Positions 17,492-26,689 of a stretch of 64,000 nt of DNA are shown in pieces. The stretch covers positions 1-64,000 of the forward strand of contig CAZZVQ010000006.1 in NCBI GenBank assembly GCA_964657565.1. The letters are read 5' to 3'. The DNA is from JAVVHH01 sp964657565 (GTDB lineage Bacteria; Pseudomonadota; Alphaproteobacteria; Acetobacterales; Acetobacteraceae). Position numbers and translations under genes: made by a program. Under the pieces are notes generated by a model. The model saw only the letters and a program-made list of their open reading frames with translations, did not search any database and was not told the origin of the DNA. Each line of letters begins with the position of its first letter. The stretch's first letter is position 1.

Positions 17492-20400
17492 CTAGACCGA
17501 GAAGTATTTGGCCCCCGGGTTGAGCACCACGATCGCACTCGTCGACTGCTCCGGATGCAGCTGCCACTCATCGGAGATCGAGACCCCGACCCGCTCCGCC
17601 CCCAACAACCGCAACAACGGCTCCTGATCCTCGAGCCGCGGACACGCCGGATACCCGAACGAGTACCGCGACCCGCGATACGCCTGTGCCAGCATCTTCT
17701 CCATGTCCCGGTCGTCCTCGCCGGCGAAGCCCAGCTCCGCCCGGATCCGCTTATGCGTGTACTCCGCCATCGCCTCGGCCATCTCGACCGAGAGCCCGTG
17801 CAGATACAGGTAGTCCTGATACCGGTTGTCCTCGAACCACACCCGCGCCGTGTCGCTCGCCTTTTGTCCCACGGTCACGACCTGCAGCCCGATCACATCG
17901 CGCTGCTCGTCGTCCACGTCGCGGAAGAAATCCGCGATGCACTCGCCATCCTCCCGCGGCTGCCGCGGCAGTGCGAACCGGCATAGCTCGGTCGTTCCGT
18001 CCTGCTCGAACACGATCAGATCGTTGCCTTGCCCCGCCGCCTTCCAATAACCGTAAGCAGCTTGCGGCCGAAGAATGTCGTCCTGCTCGCAAATCTGCAG
18101 CATCCGCCGCATCACCGGCCGCAACTCCTGCTTCGCCCAGCCCAGGAAGTCCTCCAGCGTCCGCCCCTGCTTCCGGAACCCCCACTGGAATTGATACAGG
18201 CTCCGCTCGTTCAAGAACGGCACGATCGCCTTGGCCGGCGCTTCCAGCACCTTCGCGCCCCAGAACGGCGGCTCCGCCACCGGCACATCCTGCGTCAACC
18301 GCCGCCGCCGCGCCTGCACCGCCGCCACATCAACCGGCCGAAACGCTTTCGCATCCGCCTGACCCAACGTCCGGCTCGTGTTGCGCGCCTTGCCCGACCG
18401 CTTGGACTGCACCGCCGCCAGATAATCGTCGAACCCGTTGCCCGTCACCTTGTCCATCAGGCTCAGCCCGTCGAAAGCATCCCGCGCATACGCGACCCGG
18501 CCGCACGCATACGCCCGCACGCAATCATCCTCGACATAGTTCCGCGTCAGCGCCGCGCCGCCCAGCATCACCGGGATCTCGAGCCCCTGCCGCGCCATCT
18601 CCTCGAGGTTCTCGCGCATCACGACGGTGCTCTTGACCAGCAGCCCGGACATCCCGATCGCATGCGCCCGGTGCTCCTTCGCGGCCGCCACCATGTCCGC
18701 CAGCGTCACCTTGATCCCGAGATTGACCACCCGGTAACCGTTATTGGTCAGGATGATATCGACCAGGTTCTTGCCGATGTCGTGCACGTCGCCCTTCACG
18801 GTCGCCAGCACGATGGTGCCTTTCTCCTGCCCCTCGATCCGCTCCATATGCGGCTCGAGATGCGCCACCGCCGCCTTCATCGTCTCCGCCGACTGCAGCA
18901 CGAACGGCAGCTGCATCTTCCCCGCCCCGAACAGCTCGCCCACCACCTTCATGCCGTCCAGCAGCACCGTGTTGATGATGTCCAGCGGCGGCATCTTCTG
19001 CAGCGCCTCGTCCAGCTCCTCCGCCAATCCCTTGCGGTCGCCATCGACGATCCGGTCCTTCAACCGCCCCTCGACCGTCTCCGCCCGCACTTTCTTGACC
19101 GCGTCCGCCGCCTTCCGGTCCGCGAACATTTCCAGCAGCTGCTTCAGCGGGTCGTAATCCCCCTCGCGCCGATCGAAGATCAGGTCCTCCATGACCTTCA
19201 CCTCCTCGGCCGCGATCAGGTGCAACGGCCTGATCTTGCTCACATGCACGATCGCCGCCGTCATCCCCGCCCGCACCGCATGGTCGAGGAACACCGAGTT
19301 CAGCACCGCCCGCGCCGCCGGGTTGAGCCCGAAGCTGATGTTCGACAGCCCCAGCACGATCTGCACGTCCGGAAACGCCTCGCGGATCAGCCTGATCCCC
19401 TCGAGCGTCCACTCGCCCAGCTTGCGGTCGTCCTCGTTGCCGGTCGCCACCGTGAACGTCAGCGGATCGATCAGCAGGTCCGACTGCGGCAACCCGAACT
19501 CCTCCGCGATCGCCACCAGCCGCCGCGCGATCTCGAGCTTGGACTCCGGCGTCTTCGCCATCCCGGTCTCGTCGATCGTCAGCGCGATCACCGCCGCCCC
19601 GAACTTCTTCGCCAGTGCCAACCGATCCCGCGCCGCGCCTTCACCCTCCTCGAAATTGATCGAGTTGATGATTGGCTTGCCGCCATGCAGCTTCAGCGCC
19701 GCCTCGATGATCGGCGTCTCCGTGCTGTCGATCACCAGCGGCGAGTTCACGCTCGAGGTGAACCGCGTGACCACCTCCGTCATCTCCGCCAGCTCGTCGC
19801 GCCCGACGAACGCCGTGCAGATATCCAGGCTGTTCGACGCCTCGGCGATCTGCTCGCGCCCCATGCCCACGCAACCGTCCCAGTCCCCGCGCTCCTGCAG
19901 CTCCCGCCACTTCCTCGACCCGTTGGCGTTGCATCGCTCGCCAATCGAGAAATAGCTATTCTCCTGCCGCAGCGCCGTCTGCCCATACAGGCTCGCCACC
20001 GACGGCACCCAAACCGGTTTTCTGGCGATCGGCGCCGGTCGGAATCCGCCCCGCCGCCGCAGCATCGCATCCAGCGCCTGGATATGCGGCACCGAAGTCC
20101 CGCAGCACCCGCCGATCAGGTTCAGCCCGTCCTCACTGATGAACCGCTCCACCCAACTCGCCATCTGCGCCGCATCCAGCGGATACCGCGTTTGACCGTC
20201 GACCAGTTCGGGCAGCCCAGCATTCGGCTGTACTGATAGAAACCCCTTCCAGTTCGCCGCCAGCCACCGCACGTGTTCGGCCATTTCCTGCGGCCCCGTC
20301 GCGCAGTTCAGACCTATCAACGGCACGTCCAGCGCGTCGATCACCGTCGCCGCCGCCGCGATGTCCGGCCCGACCAGCAACGTTCCCGTCGTCTCCACCG

Positions 20401-20974
20401 TCACCTGCACGAAGATGGGCGTATCCCGCCCTGCCTCCTGTCGCGCGATCTTCGCCCCATTCACCGCCGCCTTGATCTGCAGCGTATCCTGGCAGGTCTC
20501 TATTAAGATTGCGTCAACGCCGCCCGCGATCAGCCCGCGCGCCTGTTCCGCCAGCGCCGCCTCCAACGGGTCGTACGCAATGTTTCCAAGCGACGGCAGC
20601 TTCGTCCCCGGACCCACCGATCCAACCACCCACCGGTGCCGCCCGTCCGCAAAGCTCTCCGCCGCCTCCCGCGCCAGCTCCGCCGCTATCTTGTTGATTT
20701 CATGCGTCCGGGCCTCGAGCCCGAACTCCGCAAGCGTGATCGGCGACCCCCCGAACGTATTCGTCTCGACCATGTCCGCCCCGGCCTCGAAATACCCCCG
20801 ATGGATCTCCCGCACGAGATCCGGCCGCGACAGGTTCAGCACCTCGGTGCAGTTCTCCTGCCCCCAATAGTCGCGCTCCACCTCGAGATCGAGCGCCTGC
20901 ACCCGCGACCCCATGGCCCCATCGCAGAGCAGAACCTGGTCACGAAGCGCGTCGAGCAGATGCGGACGGGTCAT
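17492..20974 (-). CDS. metH: Cobalamin-dependent methionine synthase
   Basis: A full-length 1160-residue MetH, which transfers the methyl group of methyltetrahydrofolate to homocysteine through methylcobalamin. The N-terminal homocysteine domain has zinc ligands C224 (GLNCATGP) and C290-C291 (GGCCGTS). The pterin-binding barrel follows. The cobalamin module has the DxHxxG motif with H731 as the lower cobalt ligand, and the C-terminal AdoMet reactivation domain ends with SRYSFGYPACP and SDEWQLHPEQST. The ATG overlaps the stop of the upstream ArsR-methyltransferase gene by four bases, so the pair is translationally coupled. The two genes end convergently with the PQQ operon only ten bases away. 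Confidence 0.97.
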   Translation of the reverse strand: MTRPHLLDALRDQVLLCDGAMGSRVQALDLEVERDYWGQENCTEVLNLSRPDLVREIHRGYFEAGADMVETNTFGGSPITLAEFGLEARTHEINKIAAELAREAAESFADGRHRWVVGSVGPGTKLPSLGNIAYDPLEAALAEQARGLIAGGVDAILIETCQDTLQIKAAVNGAKIARQEAGRDTPIFVQVTVETTGTLLVGPDIAAAATVIDALDVPLIGLNCATGPQEMAEHVRWLAANWKGFLSVQPNAGLPELVDGQTRYPLDAAQMASWVERFISEDGLNLIGGCCGTSVPHIQALDAMLRRRGGFRPAPIARKPVWVPSVASLYGQTALRQENSYFSIGERCNANGSRKWRELQERGDWDGCVGMGREQIAEASNSLDICTAFVGRDELAEMTEVVTRFTSSVNSPLVIDSTETPIIEAALKLHGGKPIINSINFEEGEGAARDRLALAKKFGAAVIALTIDETGMAKTPESKLEIARRLVAIAEEFGLPQSDLLIDPLTFTVATGNEDDRKLGEWTLEGIRLIREAFPDVQIVLGLSNISFGLNPAARAVLNSVFLDHAVRAGMTAAIVHVSKIRPLHLIAAEEVKVMEDLIFDRREGDYDPLKQLLEMFADRKAADAVKKVRAETVEGRLKDRIVDGDRKGLAEELDEALQKMPPLDIINTVLLDGMKVVGELFGAGKMQLPFVLQSAETMKAAVAHLEPHMERIEGQEKGTIVLATVKGDVHDIGKNLVDIILTNNGYRVVNLGIKVTLADMVAAAKEHRAHAIGMSGLLVKSTVVMRENLEEMARQGLEIPVMLGGAALTRNYVEDDCVRAYACGRVAYARDAFDGLSLMDKVTGNGFDDYLAAVQSKRSGKARNTSRTLGQADAKAFRPVDVAAVQARRRRLTQDVPVAEPPFWGAKVLEAPAKAIVPFLNERSLYQFQWGFRKQGRTLEDFLGWAKQELRPVMRRMLQICEQDDILRPQAAYGYWKAAGQGNDLIVFEQDGTTELCRFALPRQPREDGECIADFFRDVDDEQRDVIGLQVVTVGQKASDTARVWFEDNRYQDYLYLHGLSVEMAEAMAEYTHKRIRAELGFAGEDDRDMEKMLAQAYRGSRYSFGYPACPRLEDQEPLLRLLGAERVGVSISDEWQLHPEQSTSAIVVLNPGAKYFSV

Positions 20975-21924
20975 TGGGCAAATTCCAGTTCAGGCGATCG
21001 GGCCGGAGCCTCGGCCGGTAATGTGGCAGTCCAAACCCACACATCGAGCGGACCGGCGACGGAGAGAGTACGGCCGGGCTGCAACCCGGCCTCGGCAAAC
21101 AGCGCGGCCATCTCAGCCTCGCCAAACCCGGGCCAGCGATGCGCCAGCCGGTCGGCCAACGCCGACCGGTCATGCCGGGCCAGATCGACCACGAGCAGCA
21201 TACCGCCCGGAACCAGGGCGCGCGTCGCCTCGGCCAACGCCGCGCGCGGATCCTCGGCGTAATGCAGCACCATATGCATCAGCACGAGATCGAACCGCCG
21301 CGCCACCGGCAGGCTGTACATGTCGGCCTGGCGCACCGACAAATGTCCGAGCCCCGGCTTGGCCAACCGCGCCCGCGCCAGCGCCAGCATCGCGCGGCTC
21401 GCGTCGACCCCCAACCCAGCCTTGACCCTGGGCGCCAACAATTCGAGCATGCGTCCGGTGCCGGTCCCGATATCGAGGATGCGGTCGATCCCCTCGGCGG
21501 GCAACGACGACACCACTGCCTGCTCGATCGACGCCGCCGGGAGCGCCAGCGCGCGCGTCTCGTCCCAATCCGCCCCCTGCCGGCGAAATGTCTCCGAAGC
21601 GGCCCGCGCCCGCTCAGCCAACACCCGCGCGGCCGCCCGCCGGTCCGCTGCGAGCACCGGGTCCTCGTCAGGAATTCGCGCCAGCAAGTCGTGCACCACA
21701 CCGGCATCGGGCGGCAGACCGAACCACACGTTCGATCCCTCCCGCACCCGCTCGAGCACCCCGGCGTCGCACAACAACCTCAAATGCCGCGAAAGCCGCG
21801 GTTGCGACTGCCCCAAGATGTCGGTCAACTCGACCACGCAAAACGCCCCCCGCGCGGCCAGCGCCAAGAGACGGAGCCGGGTCGGTTCGGCGCAGGCGCG
21901 TAGCGCTGCAAGAAGAGCGTCCAT
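20971..21924 (-). CDS. ArsR-family regulator fused to a class I SAM-dependent methyltransferase
   Basis: A 317-residue two-domain protein. Residues 1-~90 are an ArsR winged helix (VVELTDILGQSQPRLSRHLRLLCDAGVLERVREG). Residues ~140-300 are a class I methyltransferase with the SAM-binding motif ILDIGTGTGRMLELL and MHMVLHYAEDPRAALAEA. No metal-binding cysteine pair of classic ArsR/SmtB sensors is obvious apart from a lone C12 and C29. The protein is directly upstream of metH with an ATGA overlap, a common alphaproteobacterial arrangement, so it probably senses SAM or S-adenosylhomocysteine and controls the methionine cycle. AAGGG lies just before the ATG, and a perfect palindrome 12 bases upstream suggests autoregulation. 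Confidence 0.93.
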   Translation of the reverse strand: MDALLAALRACAEPTRLRLLALAARGAFCVVELTDILGQSQPRLSRHLRLLCDAGVLERVREGSNVWFGLPPDAGVVHDLLARIPDEDPVLAADRRAAARVLAERARAASETFRRQGADWDETRALALPAASIEQAVVSSLPAEGIDRILDIGTGTGRMLELLAPRVKAGLGVDASRAMLALARARLAKPGLGHLSVRQADMYSLPVARRFDLVLMHMVLHYAEDPRAALAEATRALVPGGMLLVVDLARHDRSALADRLAHRWPGFGEAEMAALFAEAGLQPGRTLSVAGPLDVWVWTATLPAEAPARSPELEFAQ

Positions 21925-21936
21925 ACCCTTGCCAAT

Positions 21937-21958
21937 GACATAAAGTTATCTTTATGTC
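21937..21958. promoter_or_regulatory. Palindromic operator in the divergent arsR-methyltransferase promoter
   Basis: GACATAAAG (21937-21945), a TTAT spacer, then CTTTATGTC (21950-21958) form a perfect 9+9 inverted repeat in an otherwise GC-rich region. It lies 12 bases upstream of the ArsR-methyltransferase ATG and 6 bases upstream of the divergent small gene. The size and AT-rich dyad fit an ArsR dimer site, so it may repress both directions. Confidence 0.8.
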
Positions 21959-21964
21959 TACATC

Positions 21965-22327
21965 ATGCCATGGTCCATCGACGCTCGGATACCGGTTCGC
22001 CTCGGGTCGGTCGCGCTAGCCGACACCGGCGACGCCATCCTTATAGAGGGCACGTCGACGCCGGCGGAGTATCCCGCCGAAATGTTCGCCCCGGCCACCA
22101 CCAGCCACGCTCCCGGATGCGCATGCTGCGTGACACGATCTCCCGCCGCGGTCGCGCTGGACCGCCTGTTCCAGCGTCGCGCCCGCGGTGAGATTGGCTT
22201 CTTCCGCCGCGTCATCGCTGTCACTGCGAGCCCCGAGGGTGACATCGCCGTCTGGTCCGCCCTGCGCGACGACCCGGTCGCGTCGGCTCGCTTCCGCCTC
22301 GAGGCGGCTCAGCCCGGCACGTCGTGA
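21965..22327 (+). CDS. Small protein resembling the GCxCC segment of COG0523 (CobW-like) metallochaperones
   Basis: A 120-residue protein. Residues 51-55 read GCACC, the CxCC metal motif of COG0523 GTPases, and the following RSPAAVALDRLFQRRARGEIGFFRRVIAVT matches the helix and strand that come after it in those proteins (a helix ending in ARGE, then RVV). No Walker A or Walker B precedes it and no CobW C-terminal domain follows, so it is a stand-alone piece, not a GTPase. The ATG is six bases from the palindromic operator and has no Shine-Dalgarno sequence, suggesting a leaderless or very short leader mRNA. It is divergent from arsR-methyltransferase/metH and may be controlled by the same regulator. 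The family link is by motif reading only. Confidence 0.62.
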   Translation: MPWSIDARIPVRLGSVALADTGDAILIEGTSTPAEYPAEMFAPATTSHAPGCACCVTRSPAAVALDRLFQRRARGEIGFFRRVIAVTASPEGDIAVWSALRDDPVASARFRLEAAQPGTS

Positions 22328-22827
22328 TCGCCGCGCCCAAGCGCACGCTGCATATACACGGTGTCGACCCAGCGCCCGAATTTGAGACCCGTCGCACGCA
22401 GCAAACCGGTCCGCTGAAATCCGAGCGAGGCGTGCATCCCGATCGACCCGACATTGTCGGAATCGCCGATCACCGCGACCATCTGCCGGAATCCCTGCGC
22501 CTCGGCCTCGTCGAGCACCTTCGCCACGAGCGCCTTGCCGACCCCCTGCCCACGCACGTCGTCGCGGACATAGATGCTGTCCTCCGCAGTATATCGGTAC
22601 GCAGAGCGCTCCCGGAACAACGCAAAATAGGCATATCCCAATACCCCGGTGGCGTCGCTGGCCACCAGGTATGACCAGCCCCGGCTGACGATGCCGTCGA
22701 ACCGTCGGTGCACTTCTTCGATCGACGGCGGGATTTCCTCGAAAGTGCCTGCACCGTGCAAGACGTGATAAGCATAGATGGATTGAATTTCTGGCACGTC
22801 GGCCGAGTTCGCGGGTCTGATGTCCAT
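22309..22827 (-). CDS. GNAT N-acetyltransferase, phosphinothricin/methionine-sulfone type
   Basis: A 172-residue acetyl-CoA-dependent N-acetyltransferase. It has the first strand IRPANSADVPEIQSIYAYHVLHG and the TFEEIPPSIEEVHRRF helix typical of the Pat/MddA group. The acetyl-CoA loop reads VRDDVRGQGVGKALVAKVLDEA (V, R/Q-x-x-G-x-G/A), and the C-terminus has GFQRTGLLRATGLKFGRWVDTVYMQ. These enzymes acetylate phosphinothricin, methionine sulfone or similar amino acid analogues. I start at the ATG at 22825-22827, where the conserved N-terminus begins; an upstream start adds 14 residues. Its 3' end overlaps the convergent COG0523-like gene by 19 bases. Confidence 0.9.
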   Translation of the reverse strand: MDIRPANSADVPEIQSIYAYHVLHGAGTFEEIPPSIEEVHRRFDGIVSRGWSYLVASDATGVLGYAYFALFRERSAYRYTAEDSIYVRDDVRGQGVGKALVAKVLDEAEAQGFRQMVAVIGDSDNVGSIGMHASLGFQRTGLLRATGLKFGRWVDTVYMQRALGRGDHDVPG

Positions 22828-22965
22828 TGCCGCATCAAAGGTCAAGGCCGCCGATCTCGCAACGCGCAACTCAGCGTTAACCTAATTTTATGCTATTGCG
22901 CCCATCGTTCGTGCTAACGCCCTACGCCGAAAAATCCGGTAGCGGCCTCAAGCGAAGGAACGCCT

Positions 22966-25251
22966 GTGACCCGATCCGGACCGCAATCCGTCACGTTAGA
23001 CGTCTCCGCTCCCAAGATCGACGCCGACACCGTCGCGGGAAGCAAGTTGCCGCCGGCGACGGCCACCCGTGTCTTGGCAGTGGTCGCCGTGGCCCGGCAT
23101 CATGGGATCGATCTCGACGAGACCGATTACCGCGCCCGCGACCAGGAGAGCGCTCCGTCTCCAGCGTCGCTGGCCGCCTGGGCCAAGGAACAAGGCCTAT
23201 ATGCGCGGGCCGAGAAATTGCGCTGGAAGGCCCTCTTCAAGCTCGTCGGATCGGCCAAGCCACCCCCGCCCGTCATCCTGTTCTTCAAGGACGGCAGCGC
23301 CGGCCTGATGGTTGGCGCCGACCCGGCGCGCGGCATCGTCTGGATCCGCGATCCCCGGCAAAACTCCAACGAATTCGCCACCGCGGTCGACGAATTCCGC
23401 ATGCGCCAGTCGTGGGCCGGCGAGGCCCTGCTCATTCGCCGCATGCGGGGCGATTCCGAGACCGACCGGCCATTCACGTTCGGTTGGCTGATGGGCCTCG
23501 TGCTGCAAGAGCGCCGCTCGTTGCGCGACGTCGGGATCGCCTCGGTCACCATCAGCGCCCTGACGATCGTGCCGCCATTATTGGTGATGACCGTGGTCGA
23601 CCGGGTCGTCGTCCACCAAAGCATGTCCACGCTCGTATTGCTGAGCGTGATCTTGCTCATCGTGACGATCTACGAGACGCTGCTCGGCTATGCTCGACGG
23701 GAACTCGTCCAGGTTGTGTCCACCCGGGTCGACGCGCGCTTGAACTTACATGTCTTCAATCGCCTGCTTGCCCTGCCGCTCGATTACTTCGAGAAGAACC
23801 CGGCCGGTCAGATCAACTACCGCATCGCTCAAGTATGGAAAGTCCGTGAGTTCCTCACCGGAAAACTCATGGGCACGTTTCTCGACATGTTCACGCTCGT
23901 GATCCTGATCCCCATCCTGTTCTGGATGGAGCCCACGCTGGCCTGGATCGTGCTGGTCTGCGCGGCCGTTATCACCGGCGTCATCCTGTTGTTCCTGCCG
24001 GCGCTGCGCCGGGTCGTCGGGAAGCTCACGCTGGCGGAGAGCCAGAAGGGTTCCACCATGGTCGAGACGGTGCATGGCATCCGGACCATCAAATCCCTCG
24101 CCCTCGAACCGCAGCGCCGCACCGAGTGGGACGAGCGCACCGCCGAAGCCGGCCGGCTGAAGCTACAGGCGGGGCGGCTGGCCAATTGGCCACAGACCCT
24201 GATCAACCCGATCGAAAGCTTCATCCAGCGCGGCGTGATCATGGTCGGGGCATACATCGCCCTGAACGACACGACCGGGATCGCTGTCGGTGGCCTGGTC
24301 GCGTTCATGATGCTCGGCTCGCGGGTGACGCAGCCGCTGGTTGGCCTGGCGAAGCTGATCGAGGATTTCGAGGATGTCCGCGCGTCGGTTGCCCAGGTCG
24401 CGATGGTCCTGAACAATCCCAGCGAGACGGCCGCCATGCAGGGTGGTTTGCGTCCGCGCCTGTCGGGCGCCGTCGCCTTCGAGGATCTGACCTTCACCTA
24501 TCCCGGCGCGAAGCTGCCGGCACTGGATAAGGTCAGTTTCGAGATCCCGACGGGAACAATGCTGGGCGTCGTCGGCCGCAGCGGCTCCGGCAAGAGCACG
24601 CTCATGCGGCTGCTTCAGGGCATCAACCGAGACTACTCCGGCTTCCTGAAGCTCGATGGGGGCGAGATGCGGGAGATCAATCTGACGCATCTGCGTCAAA
24701 GCTTCGGCGTGGTGCTGCAGGACAATTTCCTCTTCCGCGGCACCGTGCGTGACAATATCACAGCCGGTCGACCGGGCCTGACCTTGCATGACGTGGTGCG
24801 CGCGGCGCGTCTGGCCGGCGCAGAGGAGTTCATCGAGCGGCTGCCATCCGGCTACGATACCTGGATCGAGGAGGGCTCGGCCAACCTCTCCGGTGGGCAA
24901 CGCCAGCGGCTGGCGATCGCGCGGGCCGTGATCGCTGATCCGAAACTCATGATCCTCGACGAAGCCACCAGCGCCCTCGATCCGGAGAGCGAGGCGCTCG
25001 TGAATGCGAACCTAGTGCGGCTGAGCAAGGGCCGGACGATGGTGATCGTGTCGCACCGCCTGTCCTCGCTCGTCGAGTGCGATCAGATCCTGGTCCTCGA
25101 CAAGGGGACGGTGGTGGATATGGCGCCCCACCGTACGCTGCTGGAGCGATGCTCGATCTACCGGCTACTTTGGGCCCAGCAGAATCGGCACATGGATGGC
25201 GGCGCGAGCCGGGCCGGCCAGTTCGTGCCAGTGCTCGCGCAGGGGGATTGA
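22966..25251 (+). CDS. Type I secretion system ABC transporter with inactive C39-like domain
   Basis: A 761-residue HlyB-like protein starting at a GTG with AAGGAA upstream. Residues ~25-160 are a C39 peptidase-like domain; where active enzymes have a cysteine before the (A/V)RHHGI stretch, this one reads ATRVLAVVAVARHHGI, so it should be a non-cleaving CLD that docks cargo. Residues ~170-455 form the transmembrane exporter domain. The ATPase has Walker A GRSGSGKST (538-546), signature LSGGQRQR (641-648), Walker B LMILDEATSALD and the H-loop in VSHRLSS. It exports an unfolded protein through a channel with the HlyD adaptor encoded three bases downstream. It is the first gene of a seven-gene co-directional cluster. 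Confidence 0.92.
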   Translation: MTRSGPQSVTLDVSAPKIDADTVAGSKLPPATATRVLAVVAVARHHGIDLDETDYRARDQESAPSPASLAAWAKEQGLYARAEKLRWKALFKLVGSAKPPPPVILFFKDGSAGLMVGADPARGIVWIRDPRQNSNEFATAVDEFRMRQSWAGEALLIRRMRGDSETDRPFTFGWLMGLVLQERRSLRDVGIASVTISALTIVPPLLVMTVVDRVVVHQSMSTLVLLSVILLIVTIYETLLGYARRELVQVVSTRVDARLNLHVFNRLLALPLDYFEKNPAGQINYRIAQVWKVREFLTGKLMGTFLDMFTLVILIPILFWMEPTLAWIVLVCAAVITGVILLFLPALRRVVGKLTLAESQKGSTMVETVHGIRTIKSLALEPQRRTEWDERTAEAGRLKLQAGRLANWPQTLINPIESFIQRGVIMVGAYIALNDTTGIAVGGLVAFMMLGSRVTQPLVGLAKLIEDFEDVRASVAQVAMVLNNPSETAAMQGGLRPRLSGAVAFEDLTFTYPGAKLPALDKVSFEIPTGTMLGVVGRSGSGKSTLMRLLQGINRDYSGFLKLDGGEMREINLTHLRQSFGVVLQDNFLFRGTVRDNITAGRPGLTLHDVVRAARLAGAEEFIERLPSGYDTWIEEGSANLSGGQRQRLAIARAVIADPKLMILDEATSALDPESEALVNANLVRLSKGRTMVIVSHRLSSLVECDQILVLDKGTVVDMAPHRTLLERCSIYRLLWAQQNRHMDGGASRAGQFVPVLAQGD

Positions 25252-25254
25252 GCG

Positions 25255-26661
25255 ATGGGCCTGACCATCAATGGAGCCAACCCGCTGTTGGCAAAGCGTA
25301 AGGACGACGACCTGTCGCCGATGCTGCTCGACTTTCACTCACCGACCGCGGCGTTGGCGGTCGAACCCGTCCTGCATCTCGCCCGCCCCGTAACGTGGAC
25401 CGTGGCGACGCTGGTCGGAGCGTGTTTCGCAGCCGCCGCGCTGATCCCGATCGACAAGGTCGTGACCGCGCAGGGACGTATCATCGCCCTCAGCGCGACG
25501 AGCGTTGTCCAGCCGCTCGAAACCGCCATCATCCGGTCGATCGACGTTCATGAGGGTGATCAAGTCACCAAGGGCCAGGTCCTCGCGCGTCTCGATCCGA
25601 CATTCGCGACGGCAGATCTCGGCGCGCTCCAGGCGCAGGTCGCCAGCTTGCGAGCAGAGGTCGCCCGCCTTTCCGCCGAAGCCGGACGCACCGAATTCCA
25701 CCCACCCGACGCTAGTCCGATGGCGGCTCTACAAGGGGCGCTATTCCTGCAACATGCGGCTGAGCGCTCCTTCAAGAACGAAAACTACAACCAGAAAATC
25801 AACAGTTTGCAGACGCAAATTCAACGCGCCATGTCCGACGTCAACGGGTATTCCGAACGGCTGAAAGTTGCCGCGGAGGTCGAGCGGAAACGTCTCGAAC
25901 TCGAACATCTCCAAGTCGGTAGCCAGCTCAACCGCCTCGCGGCAACCGACAGCCGTCTCGAGGTCAAGCGAGGGCTTGATAGCGCCCTCGCTCAGGCCGC
26001 ACAGGCGGAACGCGACATCCGGGCCTTGCAAGCCGAACGCGACGCATACAACGAAAATTGGCGGAGCCAAGTCGGCCAAGAGCTGACCGAGCAGAGCCGC
26101 AAGCTCAGTGATGCTGAGGAGAACCTGAAGAAGGCGGAACTCCGCCGACAGCTGGTGGAACTCCGAGCTGACCAGGATGGAACCGTGCTCACTGTCGCCA
26201 AGGTATCGCCGGGATCGGTGATGCAGTCGGGCGAGCAACTGATCACGCTGGTGCCCAGCGACGCGCCGCTTGAAGCAGAAGTCAACGTTGCGGGCACGGA
26301 GTCCGGCTACATCCATCCCGGTAATCCAGTGAACATCAAACTAGATACGCTTCCGTATACGAATCACGGAACGGTCGACGGCATCGTGCGGGTCGTGAGT
26401 CCAGACAGCTTTTCGACCGCGTCTGAGGATCAACAACCAAAACGCGGATCACAACCCACACAACCTCGCCCGCTCGGATCGTCATATTATCGAGCCCGTG
26501 TTACCCTCGACGCATCGCATCTTCACGACACCCCGACTTGGTTTCACATGGTTCCGGGCATGCCGATCACCGCCGATGTCAAAGTTGGTGAACACACCTT
26601 GGTCAGATACCTACTCTCCCGCGTCCTCCCCGCATTGACGAACGGAATGCAGGAGCCGTGA
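25255..26661 (+). CDS. HlyD-family periplasmic adaptor of the type I secretion system
   Basis: A 468-residue membrane fusion protein. One transmembrane helix (WTVATLVGACFAAAALIP, about residues 41-58) is followed by a lipoyl-like half (VVQPLETAIIRSIDVHEGDQVTKGQVLARLD). A long coiled coil of about 200 residues comes next, then the second lipoyl half (LRADQDGTVLTVAKVSPGSVMQ), a beta-barrel and the C-terminal VGEHTLVRYLLSRVLPAL. It bridges the inner-membrane ABC protein and an outer-membrane TolC-type channel, which is not encoded nearby. By eye its codon use is less GC-biased than the neighbours (runs such as CAACAACCAAAACG), hinting at a different history. It is coupled to the ABC gene, with a 3-base gap. 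Confidence 0.93.
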   Translation: MGLTINGANPLLAKRKDDDLSPMLLDFHSPTAALAVEPVLHLARPVTWTVATLVGACFAAAALIPIDKVVTAQGRIIALSATSVVQPLETAIIRSIDVHEGDQVTKGQVLARLDPTFATADLGALQAQVASLRAEVARLSAEAGRTEFHPPDASPMAALQGALFLQHAAERSFKNENYNQKINSLQTQIQRAMSDVNGYSERLKVAAEVERKRLELEHLQVGSQLNRLAATDSRLEVKRGLDSALAQAAQAERDIRALQAERDAYNENWRSQVGQELTEQSRKLSDAEENLKKAELRRQLVELRADQDGTVLTVAKVSPGSVMQSGEQLITLVPSDAPLEAEVNVAGTESGYIHPGNPVNIKLDTLPYTNHGTVDGIVRVVSPDSFSTASEDQQPKRGSQPTQPRPLGSSYYRARVTLDASHLHDTPTWFHMVPGMPITADVKVGEHTLVRYLLSRVLPALTNGMQEP

Positions 26662-26689
26662 ATAGCCTGGGCACGAAGGCCGCTTAGAC

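Noticed and set aside
18029..20236. Long open frame on the plus strand opposite metH
   Set aside because: It is rich in Arg, His, Pro and Gln without conserved motifs, and metH on the minus strand is a full, motif-complete protein. Such antisense frames are a product of high GC content.
25255..26661. Clear horizontal transfer of the secretion adaptor gene
   Set aside because: Codon use looks somewhat less GC-rich by eye, but there is no flanking mobile element and I could not compute composition; kept only as a remark.
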